Below, piece by piece: positions 7,601 through 15,597 of a stretch of DNA of 47,630 bases (position 1 is the first letter of the stretch; the number at the start of each line of letters is the position of its first letter). A program made the translations under genes and the position numbers. The DNA is from Prevotella sp. (GTDB lineage Bacteria; Bacteroidota; Bacteroidia; Bacteroidales; Bacteroidaceae): assembly GCA_022511065.1 (NCBI GenBank), contig JAFLSG010000013.1:1-47630 (forward strand). Reading direction: 5' to 3'. The notes under the pieces are model-generated. The model made no database searches. It saw only the letters and a list, made by a program, of their open reading frames with translations, and was not told the DNA's origin.

Positions 7601-10294
7601 AACTGGATGGTACCCTCCCACTCCACCTTGTGGCTATACGCCAATGCCTATATGAAATACTTGGAAGTCAAGCCACTCGATTTCAGTCATCTTGACGGCA
7701 GCATATTCCCGCAATTCTATCGGATGCACATCGTGAATGCGATGGCGGCGGGCGGTACTCGCAGAATGGCGAAGGCAAGCATGAAGATGGAGGCTATGGC
7801 GGACGAGGCAATAGCAGGGGAGATGGAAACAGCCGTCATGACATCTGCACAAGCAGACGACTCGGCGGAAGAATCGATTGAAGAGGGTGGACAGGCAACG
7901 GAAGTGCAGGTAAGGGAGAACCTGAATGAAACCGCATTCTTCTACCCCCAACTGACAACGGATGCGGAGGGTCGCATCGCATTGAAGTTCACGCTCCCCG
8001 AAAGCCTCACCACGTGGCGTTTCCTTAGTATTGCCCATACGCCCGATATGGCTCACGGAACACTCAGTGCAGAGGCCGTGGCACGCAAGGAAGTGATGAT
8101 TCAGCCCAATATGCCCCGCTTCGTCCGCATGGGTGATGCGGCCACCATATCCGCCCGCATTTTCAACACGGGTGAGAAAGATAGGGCGGGGAAAGTAGTC
8201 CTGAGACTGATTGCTCCGGAAACCGATGCCATCGTCTATGAGACGACGCAAGCATTGGCATTGCCCGCCGATTCCACGATGGCTGTCACCTTCCAGATTC
8301 CATCTGCCATCTTCCAAACATCATCTGCCGCACCCCAAGCCTCATCCGCCACGCCCGGCGACTTCCATTCGCTTCTCATCTGTCGGGTGACGGTATCAGG
8401 CGATGATTTCTCCGACGGCGAACAGCATTATCTGCCCATACTGCCCAATATGGAGCGCGTAACCATCACCCTGCCCTTCACGCAAATGCAGGAGGGTGCG
8501 AAGGAAATAGACCTCTCCACCTTGATTCCCGCCGATGCTTCAAATAGGAAACTGACGCTTGAATACACCGACAATCCCGCGTGGCTGATGATTCAAGCCC
8601 TGCCCGCCATCGGCACTCCAAGCGACGACAATGCCGTCTCGCTCGCCGCATCTTACTATACCAACAGCATCGGCAGGCACATCGTGAGTCAGAACCCGAA
8701 AATCAAGACTATCTTTAACCTCTGGAAACAAGAGACGGGCAACGAGACTTCGCTGACGAGTGCGCTTGCGAAGAATCAAGAGTTAAAGGATATTCTATTG
8801 AGCGAAACGCCGTGGCTAATGGATGCCGACCGCGAGACGGAACAAAAGCAGCGCCTTGCAGACTTCTTCGATGAGAACACGATGCAAAACCGTCTTACGA
8901 CCACCATCGGGAAACTGAGAAGCCTCCAACTCCCTGACGGCGCATTCAGTTGGTGGCAAGGTATGCAAGGCTCGTTCTATATGACCGCCACCATCAGCGA
9001 GATGCTCGTGAGGCTGAACGCGATGACAAGTCAGCAAGAGGCAACCCAAGAGATGCTCACCCAAGCCATCGGCTATATGGGCAAGGAAATCGCGGAGGAT
9101 GTGAAGAAGATGAAGGAGGCGGAGAAAAAAGGCCACAAACCCACCTTCCCCGGTAACAAAGCGCTGCAATGGCTATACATCTGTGCGCTCGACGGGCGGA
9201 AATTGCCGGCAAGCGTTCAGCAAGCCAACGACTGGCTCATCGGCTTGTTGAAGAAATCCCCAAAGCAGCAATCGATTTACGAAAAGGCAATGACAGCCAT
9301 TATCCTGTCCTCGGGTGATGCCGCGCAATCGGAGAAAGGGAATGCAAGATTAGCAAAGGAACACGCGCAATCAATCAAGGAGTACACCGTATATAAAGCA
9401 TCACAAGGTCGCTACTATGACACGCCACGTACTGGCTATTCGTGGTGCGACTATCGCATCCCCACGCAGACGGCAGCCATCGAAGCCTTGCAACGTGTCA
9501 CGCCCGAGGATACGCAAACCATCAACGAAATGCGGCAATGGCTCTTGCAAGAGAAACGCACCCAAGCCTGGGATACACCCATCAATAGCGTGAACGCCAT
9601 CTATGCCTTCCTGAACAAGCACCGGGAAGCCTTGCAAACCAATCAGCAACCAACCACTTTCAGCATTGACGGCAAACCGCTCGAAATGCCCAAAGCCACC
9701 TCTGGACTTGGGTATGTGAAGACCGAGATGCCTGCTGATGCCCAAAGGCTCACCATCCGAAGGGGCACTGGAGCAACCGCTGTGGATTCCGAGGCTATTT
9801 CTGACGCAAATGAGCGTATGTCGTGGGGTGCCATCTATGCCCAATTCTTCCAGCAGACCAAGAAAATCAAGGATAATGGCAGTGAAATCAGCATCAAGCG
9901 GGAGGTATTGAAAGACAAGGCTCAGACCACTGACAACAAGGCGCAGACCGCCATCAACAAGGCTCAACTGAAAGTCGGCGACCGCATCAGAATCCGCATC
10001 ACCATCAAGGCTGACCGCGACCTGGATTTCGTGCAAATCATCGACCGCCGTGCCGCTTGTATGGAGCCTGCCAATCCGATTAGCGGCTATCGCAACGGAG
10101 CCTATATTGCCCCGAAAGACAATGCCACGAACTATTACTTCGACCGTCTGCCGAAAGGTAAGCACGTGATAGAAACAGAATACTACATAGACCGCGCAGG
10201 AACTTATGAGACAGGCACTTGCACCGTGCAATGCGCCTATGCGCCTGAGTTCCGCGCCACCACTCAATCGCAAACAATAGAAACAAAACAATAA
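4643..10294 (+). CDS. Large alpha-2-macroglobulin-like (MG2/A2M) exported protein
   Basis: A 1883-residue exported protein. It starts with a signal peptide (residues 1-21, ending SVRAQ), then a helical region to about residue 400. An MG2-type beta-domain region follows around 485-620 (FSPGTDRIERTHIYTDRAVY), then further MG-like domains. The A2M domain lies near 1090-1170 (FTLPESLTTWRFLSIAHTPD), followed by an alpha/alpha-toroid thioester-region fold after about 1310. The CxEQ thioester is absent: the matching place reads GTPSDDNAVSLAA. Bacterial relatives are thought to trap proteases in the periplasm, but without the thioester covalent capture is unlikely. The GTG start is chosen because the signal peptide begins there and no in-frame ATG follows soon. 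Three separate 7-codon triplications lie in loops (6218, 8300, 9911). It leads an operon with DUF1573, meaB and ispH. Confidence 0.88.
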   Translation: MKRYAAILLLLSLAIASVRAQVSFATLWKQEQSAEQRGLPRTQYDVLRQIVQKAEREKAYGQLMKAEVKSARVMAEIAPDSLQPALSRIGLREKQAKDDIQRTIYRLIVNRICRDNPSVERPGGMDSIRLTPDLCKKLASVKATDFEPLVKKGVDSRVFNDDLLSVVGYETGDYQALHDYYQQTGNRPATLLTALEMLRQHRPEGRVAYKDAPYLARIDSLIALYGDLPEAGEAAIERHFYMNYTDATPGDFYDYAAEAIKRWGGYKRTDELRNALTALTTRQFHATVRRNVSLPQREQSLTLNDLRNIDELTLHIYQVRATGEMELNPDNTKDYERLKPLLTPLSNKTVRHAYKGKKPYELFSDTIPIPALPNGVYLLEMTSKPTTQTVRRLYYVSNIAVMWEPLPKQQTRYVVVDATTGQPLKGATVKFTPTDRNKKDKVVTLATDNNGECRHQFDTRTFHRIYASTPTDKNLPLINNYGAFSFSPGTDRIERTHIYTDRAVYRPGQTVHAAAIVYEATKPDGYDANNASYDDKNTGYNDKNANYKTISGKRLTFSLRDANHQQIGEQTATTDKYGVCSVDFQLPAHALPGTFSILLNGMTQTFRVEEYKRPTFEVTFDGVTQDYSNGDTVTTTATALTYAGIPVQGEKVRYSVMRRPALWWRIGTQLYDEEVAAGETVTDDKGRFEIKIPMHLPEALPPVFCNFIVTADVTDQAGETHFGQLSLPLGNRKAALSCDMPNQVRADKMKPLIFHLRNAAGNDMDAEVCYRIDNSKWQTTQTRHEITLPRMESGSHRLTAVCKGDTLTQEFTVFSLDDRRPAIKTDDWYYLSAEQFPNDGTPVTLQVGSSAENVHIVYSLICGDRLIESGFADKSNELINRKLTYKAEYGDGLLLTFAWVKEGVYHHHKAFIRRPQPDKRLTLQWQTFRDRLTPGQQEEWTLTVAHPDGTPADASLMATLYDKSLDQLRAHDWRFDLYQFSSRPFSNWMVPSHSTLWLYANAYMKYLEVKPLDFSHLDGSIFPQFYRMHIVNAMAAGGTRRMAKASMKMEAMADEAIAGEMETAVMTSAQADDSAEESIEEGGQATEVQVRENLNETAFFYPQLTTDAEGRIALKFTLPESLTTWRFLSIAHTPDMAHGTLSAEAVARKEVMIQPNMPRFVRMGDAATISARIFNTGEKDRAGKVVLRLIAPETDAIVYETTQALALPADSTMAVTFQIPSAIFQTSSAAPQASSATPGDFHSLLICRVTVSGDDFSDGEQHYLPILPNMERVTITLPFTQMQEGAKEIDLSTLIPADASNRKLTLEYTDNPAWLMIQALPAIGTPSDDNAVSLAASYYTNSIGRHIVSQNPKIKTIFNLWKQETGNETSLTSALAKNQELKDILLSETPWLMDADRETEQKQRLADFFDENTMQNRLTTTIGKLRSLQLPDGAFSWWQGMQGSFYMTATISEMLVRLNAMTSQQEATQEMLTQAIGYMGKEIAEDVKKMKEAEKKGHKPTFPGNKALQWLYICALDGRKLPASVQQANDWLIGLLKKSPKQQSIYEKAMTAIILSSGDAAQSEKGNARLAKEHAQSIKEYTVYKASQGRYYDTPRTGYSWCDYRIPTQTAAIEALQRVTPEDTQTINEMRQWLLQEKRTQAWDTPINSVNAIYAFLNKHREALQTNQQPTTFSIDGKPLEMPKATSGLGYVKTEMPADAQRLTIRRGTGATAVDSEAISDANERMSWGAIYAQFFQQTKKIKDNGSEISIKREVLKDKAQTTDNKAQTAINKAQLKVGDRIRIRITIKADRDLDFVQIIDRRAACMEPANPISGYRNGAYIAPKDNATNYYFDRLPKGKHVIETEYYIDRAGTYETGTCTVQCAYAPEFRATTQSQTIETKQ
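6218..6280 (+). repeat. 3 x 21-bp in-frame tandem repeat
   Basis: Three contiguous 21-bp units (6218, 6239, 6260) encode YDANNAS, YDDKNTG and YNDKNAN, a diverged heptapeptide triplication in a loop after the first MG-domain strands. It is directly visible and hydrophilic, so it is probably a surface loop extension. Confidence 0.85.
8300..8362 (+). repeat. 3 x 21-bp in-frame tandem repeat
   Basis: Units at 8300, 8321 and 8342 encode PSAIFQT, SSAAPQA and SSATPGD. The native flanking sequence TFQIP just upstream resembles part of the unit, which suggests the copies grew from it by duplication. Confidence 0.8.
9911..9973 (+). repeat. 3 x 21-bp in-frame tandem repeat
   Basis: Units at 9911, 9932 and 9953 encode KDKAQTT, DNKAQTA and INKAQLK. 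They share NKAQ or DKAQ cores and sit in a lysine-rich linker before the last beta-domain. Confidence 0.8.
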
Positions 10295-10299
10295 CCAGT

Positions 10300-11358
10300 A
10301 TGAATAAACGAATAATATTGCCTCTTATCGCGCTAATATGCCTTCCTGTGTCAGCACAAAGGCTCACCGTGACCAAGACCACCATCGACTGTGGTCGCAC
10401 GGGATATGAGCAACCCATCACCGCCACGTTTGAAATGCGCAACAGAGGTTTGCGCCGACTCGTCATCGAGAGTGTGAAGCCCGATTGCGGATGCACGGCG
10501 GTGGAATACCCAAAAGAAGTTGGCGTGGGCGACAAGTTTCAGATTAAGGTGACTTACGATGCCCGTCAATTAGGTCATTTCCAGAAGATGGTGCAGGTGA
10601 AGAGCAACGGAACGAAGCAGCCTATCTATCTGACAATGAAAGGTGTGGTGCTGACCGAGATGGTTGATTACTCGGGCAACTATCCTCTGGCGATGGGCGA
10701 CCTTTTGCTTGATAAGAACGAACTTGAATACGACGACGTGAACAAAGGTGACGAGCCGATGCAGCAGATACACATCTATAATAATAGCGACCAATCTATG
10801 TCGCCTAACGTGATGCACCTGCCGCCCTACCTCTCCGCCACCGTATCACCCGAAACCATCTCTCCAGGGCGTGGGGCAACCATCTCCGTGACGCTGCACT
10901 CTGAAAAACTACGCGACTACGGACTGACACAGACATCCGTCTATCTCGCACGCAACCCAGGCGAGAAAGTGAGTGCCGCCAATGCGGTAGGAGTGTCGGC
11001 AATCCTGTTGCCAGACCTGAAGGAATTCGATGCCGGCAATAAGGGATTGGCACCGCAATTGCAGATTTCTGCCACGGAGGTGGATTTCACATCGTTCGAC
11101 AAGAAGTCTAAGAAGACAGAAAACATCGTGCTTTACAACACGGGACAGAGTACGCTCAAAATCACCTCGCTCCAGATGTTCACCACCGGCGTGAAAGTGA
11201 CGCTGGGCAAGCAGGAACTTGCACCCGGACAGACCACGACGCTGAAAGTGACGGGCTATGCTGACGAGCTGAAAGGGCTGCGCACCAAGCCCCGCATCCT
11301 TATGATTACTAACGACCCCGACAAACCCAAGGTGGTCATCAACATTAACGTGAAATAA
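10300..11358 (+). CDS. DUF1573 domain exported protein
   Basis: A 352-residue protein with a signal peptide (residues 1-19, ending PVSAQ) and an N-terminal DUF1573 domain, an Ig-like ASH/MSP-type fold. The hallmark KPDCGCTAVEYP, followed by a YDARQLGHF segment, is present. A second Ig-like domain fills the C-terminal part (SATEVDFTSFDKKSKK onward). DUF1573 proteins are abundant in Bacteroidetes and are of unknown function. The gene starts 5 bp after the alpha-2-macroglobulin stop codon and 8 bp before meaB, so it belongs to the same operon. A structural role in the envelope together with the macroglobulin-like protein is only a guess. Confidence 0.85.
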   Translation: MNKRIILPLIALICLPVSAQRLTVTKTTIDCGRTGYEQPITATFEMRNRGLRRLVIESVKPDCGCTAVEYPKEVGVGDKFQIKVTYDARQLGHFQKMVQVKSNGTKQPIYLTMKGVVLTEMVDYSGNYPLAMGDLLLDKNELEYDDVNKGDEPMQQIHIYNNSDQSMSPNVMHLPPYLSATVSPETISPGRGATISVTLHSEKLRDYGLTQTSVYLARNPGEKVSAANAVGVSAILLPDLKEFDAGNKGLAPQLQISATEVDFTSFDKKSKKTENIVLYNTGQSTLKITSLQMFTTGVKVTLGKQELAPGQTTTLKVTGYADELKGLRTKPRILMITNDPDKPKVVININVK

Positions 11359-11366
11359 GAAACAAG

Positions 11367-12467
11367 ATGGAACATCCAGAAAACAGTTCCGAATACGCAG
11401 GACTACAAGTGAATAGCGGCGTGGAACAGCCGTCAATCATCAATCCCTATCTGAAGCGCAACCGCTTCCGCCGCCGCGAGATTTCCGTTGGCGAAATGGT
11501 GGAGGGTATCGTCAAGGGCGATGTAACCATCCTTTCGCAAGCGGTGACACTCATTGAGAGCATCAACCCCGACCATCAGGCGAAGGCGCAGGAGGTCATC
11601 AACAAGTGCCTGCCTTATAGCGGCAACAGCGTCCGCGTGGGCATCAGTGGTGTGCCCGGGGCGGGTAAATCAACCTCCATCGATGAGTTCGGTATGCACA
11701 TGCTCAAGGAGAAGGGTGGTAAACTTGCGGTGTTGGCTATCGACCCCTCTTCGGAGCGCACGAAAGGCAGTATTCTCGGCGATAAGACACGTATGGAGAA
11801 ACTTTCTCAGCATCCCGACTCCTTCATTCGCCCTTCGCCATCGGCTGGTTCGCTTGGCGGTGTTGCCCGCAAGACGCGCGAGACCATCATTCTTTGCGAG
11901 GCGGCTGGTTTTGACAAGATATTCGTGGAGACCGTTGGCGTAGGGCAGAGTGAGACGGCTTGTCACTCTATGGTGGATTTCTTCCTGCTTATTCAGGTGG
12001 CTGGCACGGGTGATGAATTGCAGGGCATCAAGCGCGGCATTATGGAAATCAGCGATGGCATCGTCATCAACAAGTGCGATGGCGACAACGTGGAGCGTTG
12101 TCAGATGGCGGCTGCCAATTTCCGCAACGCCCTCCATTTCTTCCCGATGCCTGAGAGCGGTTGGTCGCCTAAGGTACTATGTTACAGTGGTTTCTATGGC
12201 ACTGGCGTCAAGGAGGTTTGGGATATGATTTACCAATACATTGATTTCGTGAAAGCCAACGGCTATTTCGACTTCCGCCGCAATGAACAGGCGAAATACT
12301 GGATGTATGAGAGCATCAACGAGCATCTTCGCCTGTCGTTCTATAACAATCCGCTGATTCGCACCCAGCTTTCTGCTGCTGAGCAGACTGTCCTTCAAGG
12401 GCAAAAAACGAGTTTCATGGCGGCACAGAATTTGCTTGATACCTACTTTGCTGAACTGAAGAAATGA
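11367..12467 (+). CDS. meaB: Methylmalonyl-CoA mutase-associated GTPase MeaB
   Basis: A 366-residue G3E-family P-loop GTPase that protects and reloads adenosylcobalamin-dependent methylmalonyl-CoA mutase, used by Bacteroidales in the succinate-propionate pathway. The Walker A motif GVPGAGKS is at residues 95-102, the region TVGVGQSE matches switch II, and INKCDGDN matches the guanine-specificity NKxD motif. Length and motif order are normal for MeaB (ArgK) proteins. The mutase subunits are not in the window. The gene overlaps ispH by ATGA at its 3' end, so translation of the two is probably coupled. Confidence 0.93.
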   Translation: MEHPENSSEYAGLQVNSGVEQPSIINPYLKRNRFRRREISVGEMVEGIVKGDVTILSQAVTLIESINPDHQAKAQEVINKCLPYSGNSVRVGISGVPGAGKSTSIDEFGMHMLKEKGGKLAVLAIDPSSERTKGSILGDKTRMEKLSQHPDSFIRPSPSAGSLGGVARKTRETIILCEAAGFDKIFVETVGVGQSETACHSMVDFFLLIQVAGTGDELQGIKRGIMEISDGIVINKCDGDNVERCQMAAANFRNALHFFPMPESGWSPKVLCYSGFYGTGVKEVWDMIYQYIDFVKANGYFDFRRNEQAKYWMYESINEHLRLSFYNNPLIRTQLSAAEQTVLQGQKTSFMAAQNLLDTYFAELKK

Positions 12468-13339
12468 TACAGATAGAGATTGACAACGGCAGTGGTTTCT
12501 GCTTCGGTGTGACCACAGCTATCCGCAAGGCTGAGGAAGAATTGGCGCAGGGGGCGACACTCTATTGCCTTGGCGACATCGTGCACAACGGTATGGAGTG
12601 CGAGCGTCTGCGCCAGATGGGACTTATCACCATCAACCACGATGATCTTCGCGAACTTCACGATGTAAAAGTGCTGCTTCGGGCGCATGGTGAGCCTCCC
12701 GAGACTTACGAGCTTGCCCGCAAGAACAACATCGAGATTATCGATGCCACCTGCCCTGTGGTACTTCAACTTCAGAAGCGCATCAAGACACAGTATGATG
12801 CCACTATTGCGGCTGATTTTCAAGCCCCTGCTCAGATTGTCATCTTCGGGAAGAAAGGACATGCTGAAGTGCTCGGACTTGTAGGTCAGACCCGTTCTGA
12901 TGCCATCGTCATTGAGAATTTCGATGAAGTGGTGAAACTCGACTTCACCCGCGACATCTATCTGTATAGCCAGACCACGAAGTCGCTCGACGAGTTCCAC
13001 CGTATCATCGACTACATCCAGTCACACATCGCTCCCGAGGCTACTTTCAAGAGTTTCGACACCATCTGCCGTAGCGTGGCGAACCGAATGCCGAACATCT
13101 CGCAATTTGCCACCCGTCATGACCTTATTCTTTTCGTCTGCGGGCGCAAGAGTTCTAACGGCAAGGTGCTTTTCAATGAATGCCTGCGCGTGAATCCTAA
13201 CAGCCACCTTGTGGAAGACCCCGAGGAGATTCAAAAGGAGTGGCTTGAGGGCATTCAGACCGTCGGGATATGTGGGGCCACTTCTACGCCGAAATGGCTG
13301 ATGGAGCAATGCCGTGATGCCATCCTCAAGATGCAATAG
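12464..13339 (+). CDS. ispH: 4-hydroxy-3-methylbut-2-enyl diphosphate reductase
   Basis: A 291-residue iron-sulfur enzyme for the last step of the MEP isoprenoid pathway, making IPP and DMAPP. The three cluster cysteines are Cys13 (GFCFGV), Cys97 (DATCPVV) and Cys202 (FDTICRS), at the usual spacing. SSNGKVLF and GICGATSTPKW are the other conserved stretches. It is the last gene of the plus-strand operon, starting within the meaB stop (ATGA). It converges with the recombinase gene only 8 bp downstream, and no terminator hairpin separates them. Confidence 0.95.
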   Translation: MIQIEIDNGSGFCFGVTTAIRKAEEELAQGATLYCLGDIVHNGMECERLRQMGLITINHDDLRELHDVKVLLRAHGEPPETYELARKNNIEIIDATCPVVLQLQKRIKTQYDATIAADFQAPAQIVIFGKKGHAEVLGLVGQTRSDAIVIENFDEVVKLDFTRDIYLYSQTTKSLDEFHRIIDYIQSHIAPEATFKSFDTICRSVANRMPNISQFATRHDLILFVCGRKSSNGKVLFNECLRVNPNSHLVEDPEEIQKEWLEGIQTVGICGATSTPKWLMEQCRDAILKMQ

Positions 13340-13347
13340 GCTCACGG

Positions 13348-14334
13348 TTAGATGCCCGAATCCCACTCGTTGGCAACCAGCACTTGGCACAGGAAATCGT
13401 GGTTGGCCTGATCAACCAAGCTGTTGTCAAGCGACTTGAGGTAAATCTGCGTGGTACGTTCCGAGTGATGCCCCAATCCGTGGCTGATGACGGACAAAGG
13501 TATCTGCTGCTGATAGGCATTGGTAGCCCAAGAGTGGCGGCTAACATAGAAAGACAAGTGAATGCCCAACATATCCGAAAGGATGCCCAGCCGCCTGTTG
13601 TAGATACGCCTCGCCGTAGTATATTGCGCATAAGCCTCCATCTCGTCAATCGAGGTAAGAATGGGAAAGATATAAGTATCTTGACTGCGCCCCCAGGTAT
13701 AGCGTTGGATGATATCCTGCATCATTGGCTCAACCTTCACTTCCAAGCGCTGACCCGTCTTGTGGCGGGCATAGCGGAGCACACCATTACGAACATCCTC
13801 CTGCCGCAAAAACACCATATCCACAAACGCCATACCACGGGCGCAGAAGCTGAAGAAAAACAAGTCTCGCGCAAGTTCAAGCCCCTCGCGCACACGAGGA
13901 AATGTCTTCCTGCAAGGATTATGCCCCGCCTTAACCAACTGATACCGAATGTCGAGCCGCTGAAACCTGCGGAGACTCTCAACGGAAATGGCACGCTTGC
14001 GCGTCTTCCCCACCCCGCGATAGACGGACGCAAAGGGACAGATATCGGTAACCAGTTCTGAAGCCACCGCCCGGTTGTAAGCCGTGCATAGCGTCCGCAG
14101 GTAGCACGAAGAGGTGTTACGGCAGATTCCTATGCTCCACAGCCACTCCTGATAGCCGCATACGAGCGTGGCAGTAATCTCTTGAAGGGGCAAATCCGTC
14201 TTTCGCCTGCCAGACAGATACCTCACAAAGCTGTTGCGTGCCCCTAAAAACCTTTTTGCCGTTCCGTACTGACGACGCTGACCCATCGTTTGAATTTCGG
14301 CATCGATGAATGCCACAAACATCATTTCTTTCAT
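13348..14334 (-). CDS. Tyrosine-type site-specific recombinase
   Basis: A 328-residue phage-integrase-family recombinase. The N-terminal half is a SAM-like core-binding domain (about residues 1-105). The catalytic part shows Arg166 (FCARGMAF), Lys192 (RHKTGQ), Tyr263-x-x-Arg266 (YVSRHSWAT), His289 (GLGHH) and the nucleophile Tyr298 (IYLKS). Tyr in the first position of the HxxR box is common in Bacteroidetes recombinases that invert DNA near surface loci. All catalytic residues are present, so it is probably active. It lies just past the terminator of the glycan operon, and no promoter box is visible upstream. An alternative start is Met17. Whether it acts on this locus is unknown. Confidence 0.88.
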   Translation of the reverse strand: MKEMMFVAFIDAEIQTMGQRRQYGTAKRFLGARNSFVRYLSGRRKTDLPLQEITATLVCGYQEWLWSIGICRNTSSCYLRTLCTAYNRAVASELVTDICPFASVYRGVGKTRKRAISVESLRRFQRLDIRYQLVKAGHNPCRKTFPRVREGLELARDLFFFSFCARGMAFVDMVFLRQEDVRNGVLRYARHKTGQRLEVKVEPMMQDIIQRYTWGRSQDTYIFPILTSIDEMEAYAQYTTARRIYNRRLGILSDMLGIHLSFYVSRHSWATNAYQQQIPLSVISHGLGHHSERTTQIYLKSLDNSLVDQANHDFLCQVLVANEWDSGI

Positions 14335-14370
14335 TTTCTCTGATTTTAAGATTGGTGAAACTTGAAAAAC

Positions 14371-14404
14371 AAAAAAGCCAGCCTATCCGATTGGATAGAC
14401 TGGC
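14371..14404 (-). terminator. Intrinsic terminator ending the glycan operon
   Basis: On the minus strand a 12-bp stem (arms 14393-14404 and 14377-14388, one G-U type pair) with a 4-nt loop is followed by TTTTTTG. This is a textbook rho-independent terminator about 75 bp after the last MraY-like gene. It separates the operon from the recombinase gene. Confidence 0.85.
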
Positions 14405-14478
14405 TCATAGGTCGTCAGCAAGAAAATGCTCCTTACGGCCGCCGGTCAAGTTTGCAGCGCCTCAAATCAAGCATTCAG

Positions 14479-15597
14479 TCACTCATATTTTTCCCGATGA
14501 TTCAGATGAATGAAATAATTGACCACATAGTCGAACATCAGCCACACGCTAAGATCGGCCATGAAAATCCACATGGCACCTGCCTGCTGGCACACGCCCA
14601 ACACTGCCACCCCGACCATCAGCAGGGAAACGAGCACAAGCACGGCCATGACCCAACGGGCACCAAGTCCCGTGCGCAGCAGTTTATGGTGTATATGATT
14701 CTTGTCGGGCAGGAAAGGATTACGCTTGTTCTGCATGCGCACCATCACCACCCGCACGATATCGAACATCGGCAGCAGCATCGTGGAAAGCCCGATAATC
14801 ATCACCGAATTGGAGAAGGTAAGCCCTGCCCCACTCGCCATGCAGATGAAGAGGAAGCTGACAAGGTAGCCCAACGTGAGACTTCCCGTGTCGCCCATAA
14901 AAATCTTCTTACCCTTCTCCACATTGCCGAAAACATTGTAGAACCAGAACGGGAGCAGGATGCCAAGCACGGCGAAGGACACCATCAGCAGAAGATGCTG
15001 TCCGCTAACAGCCGCCACCACGCCTAATGTGAGCAGCGACACGAAGCAGATACCTGCTGCCAATCCGTCGATGCCATCGATAAGGTTGATGGCATTCGTG
15101 ATATAGACCACAATGAACACCGTCAAGGGCATGCCAAACCAAGCGGGAACCTCATAGATAAAGAACAGTCCGCTCAAGTCATGAATCCACAAGCCCGACA
15201 AGGGGAAGAGTGCAGCACTCGCAATCTGCACCATAAACTTCGCCTGATAGGACACGCCAATAAGGTCGTCCACGATGCCCACAAGAAACAGCATCATTAT
15301 GCCAACAAACAGCAATGTTATGCGAATAACCAGGCTGGTTATTTCAACAGTCATATAAGGTATGCCGAGCATCAGCCATGCCCCCATCACCACGCACACA
15401 CAGATGAGCAAAATGGGCAGGAAGGTGATGCCCCCAAGACGCGGCACGGGCATATCATGCACTTTCCGCTGGTCGGGGATATCGAACAGCCGCCTGCGAT
15501 GACTCAGAATCAGCACCCTCGGAATGAAAAGCCAACCCAACACGGCAGACAGCAGAAACGGAGCCGCCACTGAATAAACTATCATTATCTCGTCCAT
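14479..15597 (-). CDS. MraY/WecA-family undecaprenyl-phosphate sugar-1-phosphate transferase (second copy)
   Basis: A 372-residue polytopic membrane enzyme expected to move a HexNAc-1-phosphate from its UDP-sugar to undecaprenyl phosphate, starting synthesis of the repeat unit. It has the Mg-binding pair VDDLIGVS (residues 110-111), the catalytic loop NAINLIDGIDGLA with Asp174 and Asp177, GDTGSL, and the late NHIHHKLL motif. All agree with WecA/WbpL-type transferases. The ATG at 15597 shares one base with the stop of the upstream paralogue (TGATG), so the two are translationally coupled. It is the last gene of the operon, a common place for this enzyme in Bacteroidales polysaccharide loci. 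Confidence 0.9.
   Translation of the reverse strand: MDEIMIVYSVAAPFLLSAVLGWLFIPRVLILSHRRRLFDIPDQRKVHDMPVPRLGGITFLPILLICVCVVMGAWLMLGIPYMTVEITSLVIRITLLFVGIMMLFLVGIVDDLIGVSYQAKFMVQIASAALFPLSGLWIHDLSGLFFIYEVPAWFGMPLTVFIVVYITNAINLIDGIDGLAAGICFVSLLTLGVVAAVSGQHLLLMVSFAVLGILLPFWFYNVFGNVEKGKKIFMGDTGSLTLGYLVSFLFICMASGAGLTFSNSVMIIGLSTMLLPMFDIVRVVMVRMQNKRNPFLPDKNHIHHKLLRTGLGARWVMAVLVLVSLLMVGVAVLGVCQQAGAMWIFMADLSVWLMFDYVVNYFIHLNHREKYE

Noticed and set aside
9401..10291. A 296-codon minus-strand frame opposite the end of the macroglobulin gene
   Set aside because: No start signal, promoter or recognisable domain; the plus-strand gene explains the region.
13340..14478. Integrative element with attachment site at the recombinase gene
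   Set aside because: No tRNA gene, no direct-repeat pair and no mobilisation or phage genes were seen next to it. The neighbours are ispH and the glycan operon.
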